39,923 nucleotides of DNA from an uncultured Clostridia bacterium. GTDB lineage: Bacteria; Bacillota; Clostridia; Christensenellales; UBA1242. Positions 1-10,400 of the stretch are shown here, in pieces; position 1 is the first letter of the stretch, and every line of letters begins with the position of its first letter. The DNA lies in NCBI GenBank assembly GCA_944372435.1, contig CALVZD010000008.1:1-39923 (forward strand). Direction: 5' to 3'. Below the pieces are notes generated by a model, which worked only from the letters and a program-made list of their open reading frames with translations, did not search any database and was not told the DNA's origin. Position numbers and translations under genes: made by a program.

Positions 1-3000
1 CGGTTGTGTTGGAGGTGTCGCGGATGAGGAAGCTGTATGAGCCCTCCATGTCGACAAACTCAACTGCGGTCGCTTGGAGAAGGCCAATATAGTTTGTTCC
101 GTTTTCTGTTGTCATGGTCACGGATTCGCCAGTTGTCAAGTTTGTCAGCGTCATCGAGCCTTGCGTGCCGTAATAGAAAGTGCGTTCGCCGCTTTGTGAC
201 AGCGTTTGATAGATGTCGGCGTCATTTAGAGGATTGTTGTCAATCTTTCCGTCTGATGCTAGGACATCCTCACCGGTTTGCATGTTTTCATAAACGTTTT
301 GTATCGTCGTGGATTTGTAGAACACTGTGCCGCTGGTGGCATCTTGCGTGTAGTGGATTGAGAACGAGAATTCGATGTCATATGAGTTTGTTTCAAAGGT
401 GCGAAGCTCAAGATTTTCAGGTGAGCGCTCTGCAAAAGCGATCTGGTCAAGGATGTCGACAATATAGTAAGTTCCGTTGCGATCTGTCGCCGTCGTCAAG
501 TTCAGGTTTTCAATGTTCGTCGCGCTCGCTCCGCCAACAAAGGCGTTGAAAAGCGCCAAAAGTTGCTCGTCTTTTTCAGTGCCAGATTGCATGTGGTTTT
601 GCAAAAGGTGAGTGCCAAAGTTGTCATAAGCAAAGCTGGCACCGTCACCAATATTTAGCATAATCGCCTTGGCATCCGACCAATAAACGGTTGCGTTGGA
701 ATTTATCGTTTCGTTGTTGCTGATCAGCCTGTATCCGACGTTCTCTTCATACAGCACAAACTGCGGAGCCGAACTGTCTAGGAAGACATATGCTGCGGCG
801 CTGTTTCCTGCATCGTCAAAAATTTGGAAAACGTAGAGCCCTGCCGCGGACTCGACGCACTGGCTGCCGATTGAGGTGGAAGGGAAGGTGCTCGCGTTTG
901 AGTATTCCGTCCAGTTAGGGCTGGTCGAAAGATTCAGCCTCATTGTTGTCGCCAAAACATCGTTTGACAAAAGCTCATAGATGAGGTTTGCCCTGTTTCC
1001 GGCGTCTGTGTTGTAGTAATCAAAGTTTTCGAGTGGATAATATCTCACATATCCTTGGGTGCCTGCATCGCTTTGCTTGACATTTTCCCAGCCAAAAGCG
1101 AAAGCTTGGTTTGTAGCCGTGCCATAAAGCTTTCTGGCGGAGGAATCCAGCACGCCGTCAGAGAAATATCTGTTGGAGCTGGAGCCCACTGTGAACGCTT
1201 GCAGGCCAGTTATTGGTTGAGTGTCGATATAAAAAGATCTGGTGATCGGCTGCTGCTGCAAAGCGTTTCTGCCATAGTAGATTTGCAAAAGATATTTGCC
1301 GTTTTCGGAGTTTGCAATCTCAAGCACGCCGTCTGTCATATCCCAGTCGCTGCCAATTGCCGGATAGATTTGCTGCCTGCGCACAAGCGAGTCGGAAAAG
1401 TTGTATTGCGACAAGTATATGAAAACATCCGCATCAAACTCGCTGGAATCCGAGCTGTAAGTTATTTTGACATTTTGGTTTGTGTATTGCCCTGATGCGA
1501 GGTTTGCCCAGTCGTCTTCAGTTTCAGTTGAATTTGGAACAAATTTTTCAACTTCAACCTCAGGCGTTGCCTTTTCGATTTTGAAGTAGAAGTATTGATA
1601 GAAGGTCTCTGTTGAAGCAATCGTGCCGGAGAAATTCGTGTAGTTTGCAAAGTTGTATTCTAGTGCCAGTAAGTAAGTTCCGTCTTCGCTTATGTTTTTA
1701 GTGGTAGATATGGCAGAGCCTGAGTCCCAACCTGTTTCTGTTTCTGTTTCTGTTTCTGTTTCTGTTTCTGTTTCTGTTTTTGTGTAAAGCTTTGCCGTAA
1801 ATTTGCTGCCGTAGGTTGAAAGTTTGACCGGTGTTTGGTCGGTGACGACAGGGGTGGCAGAGCGTAAGTATACACCCAGAGCGTTTGTGCAGCTTTCAGA
1901 AGTGCAATTAAGGCAAGTGCAATCTTCTTCTGCACAAGTTGCGCAATCAGTGCAAGAGGTTGTAAAATTTATTCCTGTTACACTTGGCACTGCTCTCGTT
2001 ATATCAGCCGCCTGAGTGATCGAATTATTCTCGATCGTCTTAAACTCGTCAAAGCTGCCGGTTTCGTAGTCGGTGTAGGACATCTGCGCGCCGTAAAGAT
2101 AAAGCTTTTGGTCTCGCACCGTTGGCGAAAGGTCATAGGAGTGATATATCACGCCCTCTGCCGCCGAAGTTGTCGAGTAGGAATAAATCATGTCAAAGCT
2201 GAGGTTGTAAAGGCCGAGGTCGTTGAAATATATTCTCATAAGGCCGGCTTCTTGCTCAAACTGCATGCTGTGAACAAAGTCAGGCGCTTCAAACTCGTGC
2301 GTTTCAGGATTGAAAACAACGGTCTGCGAGGTAGTTGTGTTATTCAGCGATTTTGTGAGCGTCAGTTGATATCTGAATGGGTCATAGGTCAAATATGGAA
2401 GCTCGTCAGTGGTGGTTCCACGGCTGCTGTAATTGTAAAAATAGTTGTAGCTGTGGCTTGAAGACTCACTCGGCGTGCGAACGGTGTTGTTTGCGTTGAA
2501 GTTCACGCGAGCAGGATTTGCCGATGACGAACTTTCAAAATATGTGGTTCTGCTGAACATGAAGATCGAATAGTCAAACTGCTGTCCAGTCAGTGTGGTG
2601 TAGGTTTCGGTCGGCGCCGTTGCACCTGTTTGTGCAGGCGTCAGCGTCACATCATAAAGCGTGTAGCCGATGCTGACATTCAAAAGCCCCTCTTCATAAA
2701 GCGTTAAGGTCGCCGGGATTGTTGTATCGTCGCTTTCCGATCGCTTTTCAATGCTTGCGTTGAAGCCTTCGTGCGAGGCGGTTGTGTTGAGCTCAATCTG
2801 AAAGTCAAGCGATTCTGGATAAAAAGTTCTTTCAAAATATGACGGCGCATTGGAAGCGAGGATAAAGTCGTTTGGTGTGCCGTAAGTTTCGGCTTCGTCC
2901 TCTGTGCCTGTTTGATAAACAAGTTCGCTGCCGTTCAAGGTGAGGGTTATGGAGTTGATGTTTATGTAATAGTAGTGATATGGGTTGATCGGCTTCGGCT

Positions 3001-3439
3001 CATCCGAGGTATCCAGTCCGTCAGGGTAGTAGCGGTAGATGTAGATTTGGGTGTTAGACTCGTTTGTTTGCCAGCCAGAATCTTCCGGAAAATAGATAGT
3101 TTCTGTTGAGGCGTCAGTATAATATTTGTCATCATCCGTAGAAGCCGAACCACTCTCATTAAAATCAACATCGCGGTTATTTTGCGGCTCAAAGTCAAAC
3201 TTGACAACTGCGGCTGTGTTATTGGCAGGGGTAGTTGACGCTGTTGGATCAAAATAAACCTCACTCGTGTGGCCGCCGTTATCAAAAAACACAGGCAGTG
3301 TGTTTGTGATGCTCTCTTGCACCACATCCGCGGTGGTGGTTTTTGGAGTTATCGTCGAAAGCATAACGCCGCTCGCCGCCATAAAGCAGGAGAGCAGTGC
3401 AAAGCTTGATAGTTTGAAAATTTGTTTAACTTTGTTCAT
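1..3439 (-). CDS. Large exported surface protein, C-terminus beyond window edge
   Basis: The minus frame from ATG at 3439 stays open for all 1146 codons to the left edge, so the gene is partial at its 3' end. AGAGGTG lies just upstream as ribosome-binding site. The N-terminus (MNKVKQ, then a hydrophobic stretch to about residue 30) is a signal peptide. An LLSC motif resembles a lipobox, but the following residues stay hydrophobic, so ordinary secretion is likelier. The mature part is rich in Thr, Ser, Asn, Asp and Tyr, as in secreted beta-rich cell-surface proteins. Two local oddities are a seven-Cys cluster (about residues 492-513, SCTDCATC onward) and a Thr-Glu dipeptide run near residue 560. 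I recognise no named domain. Extracellular location is well supported; function is unknown. Confidence 0.85.
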   Translation of the reverse strand, partial: MNKVKQIFKLSSFALLSCFMAASGVMLSTITPKTTTADVVQESITNTLPVFFDNGGHTSEVYFDPTASTTPANNTAAVVKFDFEPQNNRDVDFNESGSASTDDDKYYTDASTETIYFPEDSGWQTNESNTQIYIYRYYPDGLDTSDEPKPINPYHYYYININSITLTLNGSELVYQTGTEDEAETYGTPNDFILASNAPSYFERTFYPESLDFQIELNTTASHEGFNASIEKRSESDDTTIPATLTLYEEGLLNVSIGYTLYDVTLTPAQTGATAPTETYTTLTGQQFDYSIFMFSRTTYFESSSSANPARVNFNANNTVRTPSESSSHSYNYFYNYSSRGTTTDELPYLTYDPFRYQLTLTKSLNNTTTSQTVVFNPETHEFEAPDFVHSMQFEQEAGLMRIYFNDLGLYNLSFDMIYSYSTTSAAEGVIYHSYDLSPTVRDQKLYLYGAQMSYTDYETGSFDEFKTIENNSITQAADITRAVPSVTGINFTTSCTDCATCAEEDCTCLNCTSESCTNALGVYLRSATPVVTDQTPVKLSTYGSKFTAKLYTKTETETETETETETETGWDSGSAISTTKNISEDGTYLLALEYNFANYTNFSGTIASTETFYQYFYFKIEKATPEVEVEKFVPNSTETEDDWANLASGQYTNQNVKITYSSDSSEFDADVFIYLSQYNFSDSLVRRQQIYPAIGSDWDMTDGVLEIANSENGKYLLQIYYGRNALQQQPITRSFYIDTQPITGLQAFTVGSSSNRYFSDGVLDSSARKLYGTATNQAFAFGWENVKQSDAGTQGYVRYYPLENFDYYNTDAGNRANLIYELLSNDVLATTMRLNLSTSPNWTEYSNASTFPSTSIGSQCVESAAGLYVFQIFDDAGNSAAAYVFLDSSAPQFVLYEENVGYRLISNNETINSNATVYWSDAKAIMLNIGDGASFAYDNFGTHLLQNHMQSGTEKDEQLLALFNAFVGGASATNIENLNLTTATDRNGTYYIVDILDQIAFAERSPENLELRTFETNSYDIEFSFSIHYTQDATSGTVFYKSTTIQNVYENMQTGEDVLASDGKIDNNPLNDADIYQTLSQSGERTFYYGTQGSMTLTNLTTGESVTMTTENGTNYIGLLQATAVEFVDMEGSYSFLIRDTSNTT
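1734..1775 (-). repeat. Seven tandem AGAAAC hexamers coding (Thr-Glu)n
   Basis: On the plus strand GTTTCT is repeated seven times without interruption, followed by one variant GTTTTT. In the minus reading frame this encodes alternating Thr and Glu inside the large surface protein. Because the unit is six bases, slippage would change linker length without breaking the frame. Confidence 0.85.
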
Positions 3440-3835
3440 ATCAAACACCTCTTTTGTCAAATTTTGACAAAAACATTTTATCATAGTTTTTCCCAAAAGC
3501 AAAATAATTATAATATATAATAAATAAATATATAAAAAAAATATCAATAAAAAAAGCGCTTTAAAATCCTGCGCAAAATGTTAAATTTAAAAAATCAGTC
3601 AAAAAACAAACCTCAAAAAATCTCTTTTAAACGCTGAGGCAAAAATGTTTTTTATTTTTTTAAAAAATTAAAAAAAAACAAAAAAAATAAAATAATTTTC
3701 AAAAAAATCATGAAAAAATCAAAAAAAAATCGAAAAAAACCTCAAAAAATTTGAAATTTAAATCATTTTAACAAAAAAAATTGTTTTCGAATAGCATATT
3801 ATTATCATTTTATTTTTATTTTTTTTGGAGGGCAA
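3440..3835. other. A/T-rich divergent intergenic region
   Basis: About 395 bases separate the divergently transcribed surface-protein and glycosyltransferase genes. The sequence is nearly all A and T with long A runs on the plus strand, and no open frame in it looks like a gene. A weak CCTCA/TGAGG inverted pair lies around 3610-3632. TATGAT on the minus strand near 3480 could be the -10 element of the surface-protein gene. No other feature is seen. Confidence 0.5.
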
Positions 3836-4915
3836 ATGACAATTTCGGTGTGCATGATTGTCAAAGATGAGGAGCTGGTTTTGGCTAGAATTTTGGCGCA
3901 GGCGAAAAGGTTCGCCGACGAGATCATCGTTGTTGACACTGGCTCGAAAGACAAAACCGTGCAGATTGCAAAAAGCTTCACATCAAAGGTTTTCGATTTC
4001 AAGTGGACGGGGGATTTTAGTGAAGCGCGAAACTATTCGTTTTCGCTCGCTAGCTGCGACTATATCATGTGGCTGGATGCCGACGACTATATCTTGGATG
4101 AGGACATCGAAAAAATCAACAAACTCAAAGCCGGCAATATGCAGGCGGACATCTATATGTTCGAATATATTCTAACTCACGAAAGCGACATGACGCCGAT
4201 CTTCAAATATATGCGCGAAAGGCTGTTCAAGCGCAGCAAAAATTTTCGCTGGAACGATCCTGTGCATGAGGTGATCTGCTTGGAGGGCGACGTCCGCAAG
4301 CTTGACATAAAAATCTATCACAAAAAAGAAAAGCCTGCGCCGTCTGGGCGGAATTTGAAGATCTATCGTCGCCTCAAACGCGAGGGCAAGATTTTTTCAG
4401 CGCGCTCGCAGTTTTATTTTGCAAGAGAGCTGATGTTCAACGAAAAATACAAGCAAGCAATTGCGCAGTTCAAGCAATTTCTCAGCCGTGATGATGGTTG
4501 GGTGGAAAACAAAATTCAGGCTTGCATCGATCTGAGTAGGTGCTACAAGGAGCTTTCGCAGCAAAAGGGCGAGTTTGACAGCCTGGTGCGCTCGTTTGAG
4601 TATAGCTCGCCGCGAAGCGAGGTCACATATCGGCTCGGCAACTTCTTTTTGCAGCAAAAACGCTTGGACGAGGCGGAATACTGGTTTTTGCAGGCGCTCG
4701 AAAACAATTATATCGTCGACAACGGCGCCTTTATTGAGCGCGATATGCATGACTTTTTGCCGTCGCTTCAACTTTGCTATCTCTATTTTTTAAAAGGCGA
4801 TCTGCAAAAATCCTATCATTTTCATCAAATGACCAAAAATCTGCGCCCAAATGATCCAATTGTCACAAAAAACGAAAATTTCTTTTTAAATCATTTTGAA
4901 AAAATGCGCAAATAA
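3836..4915 (+). CDS. Family 2 glycosyltransferase with TPR-like C-terminus
   Basis: This 359-residue protein opens with the GT-A fold pattern of GT2 enzymes: ISVCMIVKDEE at the N-terminus, then VVDTGSKDKT near residue 35 and the metal/nucleotide-binding MWLDADD near residue 79. Residues from about 190 onward are helical and TPR-like (repeated YKQAIAQFKQFL and RLDEAEYWFLQAL segments), the layout of TPR-containing GT2 proteins such as the SunS/WaaE-like group. No membrane segment is seen, so it is probably cytosolic or membrane-associated. The start is set by TGGAGGG just upstream. It lies 39 bases before the hydrogenase gene with no terminator between, so co-transcription is possible. The acceptor is unknown. 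Confidence 0.85.
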   Translation: MTISVCMIVKDEELVLARILAQAKRFADEIIVVDTGSKDKTVQIAKSFTSKVFDFKWTGDFSEARNYSFSLASCDYIMWLDADDYILDEDIEKINKLKAGNMQADIYMFEYILTHESDMTPIFKYMRERLFKRSKNFRWNDPVHEVICLEGDVRKLDIKIYHKKEKPAPSGRNLKIYRRLKREGKIFSARSQFYFARELMFNEKYKQAIAQFKQFLSRDDGWVENKIQACIDLSRCYKELSQQKGEFDSLVRSFEYSSPRSEVTYRLGNFFLQQKRLDEAEYWFLQALENNYIVDNGAFIERDMHDFLPSLQLCYLYFLKGDLQKSYHFHQMTKNLRPNDPIVTKNENFFLNHFEKMRK

Positions 4916-4954
4916 ACTAGAATTTTGTTATAAAACATTGTTTTTGGAGGTTTT

Positions 4955-6379
4955 ATGGCAAAGTTTGTGTGTGCCGTTTGCGGATATGTTTATGAGGGCG
5001 AATCGCTCCCTGAGGATTTTGTCTGCCCAGTTTGTGGCATCGGAGCCGAGTTTTTTTCGGAAATGAAAAGCGCAGAGCGCGAAGAGACGGTGTTTATCGA
5101 GGTCGATGACGACAATCCAAGCATTGCGCGCGACCCTGAAAAATGCGTCTATTGCGGCAACTGCAAGTCGGTTTGCCGGTTCAAACAGGGCGTTTATGGC
5201 TATTATGACCTGCAAAAAATCAAGTGCAAGTCAGTCTGTATCGATTGCGGCCAGTGCACGCTAAATTGCCCAAAACTTGCGCTAAATTACAAAAAAGACT
5301 ATGAAAAACTGCAAAAAATCATAGATTCCAAGCAAAAAACGATAATTTTTCAAACTTCGCCATCCGTTCGTGTGTCGCTGGCTGAGGCGTTTGGCGGCAA
5401 TGCGGGAGACATCTGCACAGGAAAGCTGGTTGCAATGTTGCGCGCGCTCGGAGCCGACTATGTGCTCGACACCACCTTTGGCGCAGACATGACGGTTATG
5501 GAAGAGGCAAACGAGCTCGTTCAAAGGCTCAAAACTGGCAAAAATCTTCCTATCATGACGAGCTGCTGCCCAGCTTGGGTCAAATTTGTTGAAATATTTT
5601 ATCCAGAGATGATTGGGCATCTCTCCTCCACTCGCAGCCCAATTTCGATGCAAGCGAGCCTTATCAAAACCTATTTTGCAAAAAAAATCAGAAAAAGACC
5701 GCAGGATATCGTCAGCGTTGCAGTAACTCCGTGCACCGCCAAAAAGGCTGAGATCAAAAAGTTTGGCGATGTCGACTTTGTCATCCCTGTCAGAGAGCTT
5801 GCCGACTGGTTTAAAGAAAGAGGCTTAAATTATCAAGATCTTGCCGAGTCAACCTACGATTCTTTTATGCAAACGGGCAGTGGAGCTGGCGTTATCTTTG
5901 GCACCTCTGGCGGCGTGACCGAGGCAGTTTTGCGCACCGCTTACTTTTTGATGACCGGCAAAGATTTGAAAGCACTTGAAATAAAGCCTGTTCGCAATCT
6001 CGACGGCTTTGTTGAGGCGGAAATAGAACTTGCCGGCAAAAAACTTTCGCTTGTTTCGGTTTCTGGCACAATAAACGCGCGCAAAATGTTCGATCAAATC
6101 AAAAGCGGCAAAAAATATGACATAGTCGAGGTTATGGCGTGCCTTGGAGGCTGCATGGCGGGCGGCGGCCAGCCGATCAATGCCAAACTCTCACACGAGC
6201 AAACGCGCAAACAGCGCAGCGAAGCGCTTTACAAACTTGACGAAGAGAGCGCTGTTCGCCATTCTTACAAAAACCCCGATGTTATTGCGGTTTACAAAAC
6301 CTTTTTGAAGGGTTTTGGCAGTCCACTTTTGCACACGACCTATCAGGACCGAAGCGAAATTTTGGGCGAAAAATTTTAA
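4955..6379 (+). CDS. [FeFe] hydrogenase, group B-like, with N-terminal rubredoxin-like domain
   Basis: This 474-residue protein should catalyse reversible proton reduction/H2 oxidation at an H-cluster. Residues 1-35 form a rubredoxin-like zinc/iron knuckle (CAVCGY at 6-11, CPVCG at 24-28). Two [4Fe-4S] ferredoxin motifs follow (CVYCGNC near 59 and CIDCGQC near 96). The H-cluster signatures are all present: L1 TSCCPAW at 202-208, L2 TPCTAKKAE from 258, and L3 [14 protein letters not shown] from 394. The TSCCPAW form and Thr before the L2 PC resemble group B enzymes rather than the TSCCPGW/MPC group A type; this assignment is inference. The protein has no signal peptide, so it is cytosolic. GGAGG upstream fixes the start. 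A strong terminator lies downstream at 6535. No maturases (HydEFG) lie in the window. Confidence 0.93.
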   Translation: MAKFVCAVCGYVYEGESLPEDFVCPVCGIGAEFFSEMKSAEREETVFIEVDDDNPSIARDPEKCVYCGNCKSVCRFKQGVYGYYDLQKIKCKSVCIDCGQCTLNCPKLALNYKKDYEKLQKIIDSKQKTIIFQTSPSVRVSLAEAFGGNAGDICTGKLVAMLRALGADYVLDTTFGADMTVMEEANELVQRLKTGKNLPIMTSCCPAWVKFVEIFYPEMIGHLSSTRSPISMQASLIKTYFAKKIRKRPQDIVSVAVTPCTAKKAEIKKFGDVDFVIPVRELADWFKERGLNYQDLAESTYDSFMQTGSGAGVIFGTSGGVTEAVLRTAYFLMTGKDLKALEIKPVRNLDGFVEAEIELAGKKLSLVSVSGTINARKMFDQIKSGKKYDIVEVMACLGGCMAGGGQPINAKLSHEQTRKQRSEALYKLDEESAVRHSYKNPDVIAVYKTFLKGFGSPLLHTTYQDRSEILGEKF

Positions 6380-6663
6380 ATTGCTTTTAAAATAATATAA
6401 AAAAATAAAGATTTTTTTAAATATTAACGCAAATTTTTATACAAAATCATAGCTATCTCAAAGTTTCTGTCTATGAGCACCGATCGAGCTAGTAAACTAA
6501 AAAATAAAACTTTTGCAAAAACTTTAAGGCTAACAAAAAGGAGTTATACTTTAAAAGCATAACTCCTTTTTATCTGGCAAATTATTTTTAAAACTCGAAC
6601 CACAAGAAACTTAGCCGCTTCAGCCAGTTTCCGAGCTAACTGTCCTGCGCTTCAATGCAACAT
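6380..6663. other. Intergenic region between convergent genes
   Basis: The 284 bases between the hydrogenase gene and the minus-strand membrane-protein gene hold one clear hairpin terminator (6535-6571). The rest, 6572-6663, has more mixed base composition than usual for intergenic DNA here, but shows no open frame with a ribosome-binding site and no tRNA-like fold that I can see. Confidence 0.5.
6535..6571. terminator. Bidirectional rho-independent terminator
   Basis: AAAAAGGAGTTAT and ATAACTCCTTTTT form a 13-bp stem around a short loop, with an A run before and a T run after. It can end transcription of the hydrogenase gene on plus and of the membrane-protein gene on minus. Confidence 0.85.
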
Positions 6664-7146
6664 TCAATTTTCTTCGATTTCGTCCTGTTCTGTTTCTGTC
6701 TTAGTTTCAGGCTTCTTTGGCTTTTCGCTTTCAATTCCTACGATCTTGTCGGCAAACTTTCCAACAACAGGTGCGTCCTTTTTCAAACAGAAGAAAACCA
6801 AAATGGTGACAGCCAGCGCAAATACGGCAACAGCCAAGATGATTTGGATGATGAAGTATGCTGCGGTTGCTGCTGCGTCTCCTGCCATCGAAAGAATTAT
6901 GGTGAACAAAAAGTCTAAAAATATTTTAAGACCGCCAAACGCAACAACAACGATATACGGCTGCAAAGTTTTGGAGGCAAGCTTTTTGTCCTTGACGCCG
7001 TAGGCCGCGATCAAAATTGGAGCGATCCCAACCGCCAGTGCAAAAACGGTGTTGATGACTGGCAAAGATATGTTTGGCACCATCAAAATCAAAACTGCTA
7101 AAAATGAAAGCGAAACAAGTGAGATAGACAAACTTTTATTTTTCAT
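6664..7146 (-). CDS. Four-helix membrane protein of unknown function
   Basis: The 160-residue product has about four hydrophobic segments (residues about 7-27, 30-48, 62-86 and 90-120). A charged cytosolic-looking tail rich in Lys, Glu and Pro follows (KPKKPETKTETEQDEIEEN). An AAGGAG site stands just before the ATG. It is transcribed alone, convergent with the hydrogenase gene. I do not recognise the family. Confidence 0.75.
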   Translation of the reverse strand: MKNKSLSISLVSLSFLAVLILMVPNISLPVINTVFALAVGIAPILIAAYGVKDKKLASKTLQPYIVVVAFGGLKIFLDFLFTIILSMAGDAAATAAYFIIQIILAVAVFALAVTILVFFCLKKDAPVVGKFADKIVGIESEKPKKPETKTETEQDEIEEN

Positions 7147-7365
7147 GATTTACTCCTTGTATATATTCTATCACAAAAAGCAAAAAAATGTCAATAGTTT
7201 GAAGCTGATATTTTCAATTTATTTGCGTTTTTAGAAAAGCTGGAAAAAACTTTTGTTTTTTTAAAAAACAATAATTTAATAAAAATAGGCCAAAAATTAA
7301 AAAAAATTAAAGAAAATAGTTAAAAAAAGAAAAATTATTAAAAAACAAAAAAATCTAAAAATGAT

Positions 7366-7395
7366 TTTCACTTTTATTTTTATATATGTTATAAT
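7366..7395 (+). promoter_or_regulatory. Sigma-A-type promoter of the helicase gene
   Basis: A perfect TATAAT (7390-7395) stands 18 bases after TTTCAC (7366-7371), a moderate -35 box. The predicted start of transcription falls about ten bases before the GAGG site of the 7413 gene. Confidence 0.6.
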
Positions 7396-7412
7396 AAACC
7401 AAAGAGGTTTTT

Positions 7413-10400
7413 ATGAGAACGATCTACAAGTATTACAAAGAAAGGTTGATAGAGATCAGCGGCAGAAACCGCAGCCTTTATTCAAAAAAAATCAGCAAAA
7501 AGTTTTCTTTTGACATCGGCTCAATCATTGCAAACGACAAAGAGCAGCTTCAAGAGCTTTTGGATTTTGTTTGGAAGGGCAAGCGCCGCGGATTCACCCT
7601 CATCGACAAAGAAATGAAAGACAAGCTGTTTGTCAATCTGGGAGGAGACAAAAAACTCAAAGCGACCTTTGCCGATCAAACAGGCATGTCTGTGGAAGAA
7701 AAACGCTTAGACAATCTCAAACGCGAGCGTCAAAAGCGCGAAGAGACAAAAAAACTGCTGCTTGGTCAAGTTTCGGCGCTCAAAACGCTTAAAAGAGAAA
7801 TCGAGGAGTTTGCAAAAGAGACCGGAAGATATGAGATGTTTGTCGGCTATCCGTTTGTCACAGGGTATATTTCTTCCGACCTGCAAATCAAGGCGCCGCT
7901 CATACTCTTTCCCGTCACGATCAATGTCGAAAACGACCAAACGGTTTCGCTGGAAGTTAAGCCTGACGAATCGGTGCAGCTCAACAAGGTGCTGCTGCTT
8001 GCCTATGCCAAGGCGCGCAAACTCAATATCGACGGGCTGATCATGGAGTTTGACAACCTCATGGACTATCGCTTGAAAAGCATAGATGATGTGATCAAGT
8101 ATCTCGCGGGATTTGACATCAAAATCAAATATCAGCCTTCCGACAAAGGGCTTGTGGCGTTTGACAGCATTCGCGAGCCTGCGCGCGGCGACAGTTTGAA
8201 AGTTGTGCCAGCGTGCGTGATAGGAAGGTTTCCGCTTGCCAACTCGATTTACAACGATTACACTTTGCTCGACAAAAGAAGACTTTCAAGCGACGCGATC
8301 GACGAACTGCTAGAAAGCAGGCCTAGCAAGAAAATCAAAAAACCAAACACCCAGCTTTACACGATAAACGACCTCGACTACGCTCAGGAAAACGCAATCA
8401 CAAAGCTCAACAAATTTGGAAATATGGTGATTTACGGCCCGCCAGGAACAGGAAAGAGCCAGACGATCGTTAACATCATTTCCGACGCGCTTTGCAAAGA
8501 TAAAAAAGTGCTCGTCGTTTCACAAAAAAAGGCGGCGCTTGATGTTGTGTTCAACAGATTACGCGAACTGAACTCCAAGTGTATGTTCATAATTGACGCA
8601 GAAAAAAACAAGGTCGCTTTTTATGAAAGATGCAAACAGATGCACAACGAGATCATCGACGGCTACAAATCGCAAGGAGACTTTCAAGAGACCTTTGACG
8701 CGATACAAAAAAACATCGACAGTGAAACGGCGGAGCTGGAACGAATCAGCGAAGTTTTGTTTTCAAAAACTCCGTTCGGCCTGACGCTGCAACAGCTCTA
8801 TTCCAACTCGGCTCGAATAGGGAAAAACAGCGCCGACTATGAAATTTACAAAAAATTGATAAAAAACAAGGAGCTCATGAAGCTTGACTTCAACGATTTT
8901 TATCAAGCCACAAGAGTGATTTCCGAAAAGAACAAGTGCGACCTATATTATAAGTATATGCACATGAAAAAGGCAAATCCGCTGATCGACCACATCAACA
9001 GCAACCTTGAAATTCATGTGGTCAACCAGATAAAAACCTTTTTGAACAACCTCTTGAACAAAAATATAGTGCCGTTCGACAGCACTCGCTATCCGCATTC
9101 GCGCCAGCTCATGGCATATTTGCTCGAAAACAATTTGCCAGACAACACCGACATAAAGCCTCTGGTGCAAATGATCAGCAAGGTTTGCTATCCAAAATTG
9201 CACAAAAATTTGAACATTTCAAAGGTTATTTTTCCGCTTTATCCTTATTTCAAGGCCAAAACCAATCAAATCGAACGCGAGCTTGAAGAAAACTTTTCAC
9301 AAGCGATGGTCGACATCCGCAACTATGTGGGAAACTATAAACTTTTAGAAAAGGTGCTTGACCGCAAAGGATATGTTATGACGGTGGACAACATCCTAAA
9401 TGGCAATCACGCCTTTTTGCGACTGCTGCTTAATGCGCTGAACGACTACATAGAGATAAGAGATGTCGTTGTGGCGCTCAAATCGTCATCGAATCATGAA
9501 AATGCTATTCTCGATTTTGCCTACGAAAGCAGCAAAAGCTTGAAAAATTTTAAGGAAATCGTCGAAAAGCTGCTCGAAATCCGAATTTATCACGAAGCGG
9601 TGACCTATGAGGAAAAATACAAGCAAGACCTATCCAAAATCATCGACTTTGAAAATATCAGAAACCGCATATTGTCTTTGAAAAATGAGGAAAAATCGAT
9701 TGCAACGATGATCTGCCTCGACAAATTCAAAGAAGAGTATCAAAACTATTACTACTCAAATCCGGAAAATAAAAACTATCTATATCAAATCACCAAGCAG
9801 CAGTCACTTATGCCGATCCGCAAAATGATGGACACATATGGAGACTTTCTGCTCAAACTCTTCCCATGCTGGCTGCTTTCGCCGGAAAGCGTTTCCAACA
9901 TCTTTCCGCTCGAGAAAAACCTGTTTGACATCGTGCTTTTCGACGAGGCGTCGCAGGTCTTTATCGAAAACACTCTGCCGTCGATTTATCGAGGTAAGTT
10001 TATCGTTGTGGCAGGTGACAACAAACAGCTTCGTCCGACTTCGACATTCATGAAGCGCTATATGGGCAACGACTCGGAGGACGAACTGGATCTTTCCACG
10101 CAGGCGGCGCTGGAAGTTGAAAGTTTGCTGGATCTTGCTACCTCGCGATATCACAGCACCAATCTGACGTATCACTATCGCAGTCGAAATGAGGAGCTCA
10201 TAAACTTTTCTAATTACGCCTTTTATGACGGCAAATTGCAGATTGCGCCGAACACCAGCAAAAATATAGGCAAAAAACCTATCGAAAGAATCAAAGTCAG
10301 CGGTTCATGGATAGGCAGAAAAAATCAGGAGGAGGCAAACGCTGTCGTTTCGCTGCTCAAAAAGCTGATAAAAAACAAGCGCAACAAGCTGTCTATCGGA

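Noticed and set aside
1055..3327. Several frames of 60-146 residues on both strands under the large surface-protein gene
   Set aside because: The minus frame from 3439 is open throughout with a signal peptide and ribosome-binding site. The others are shadows.
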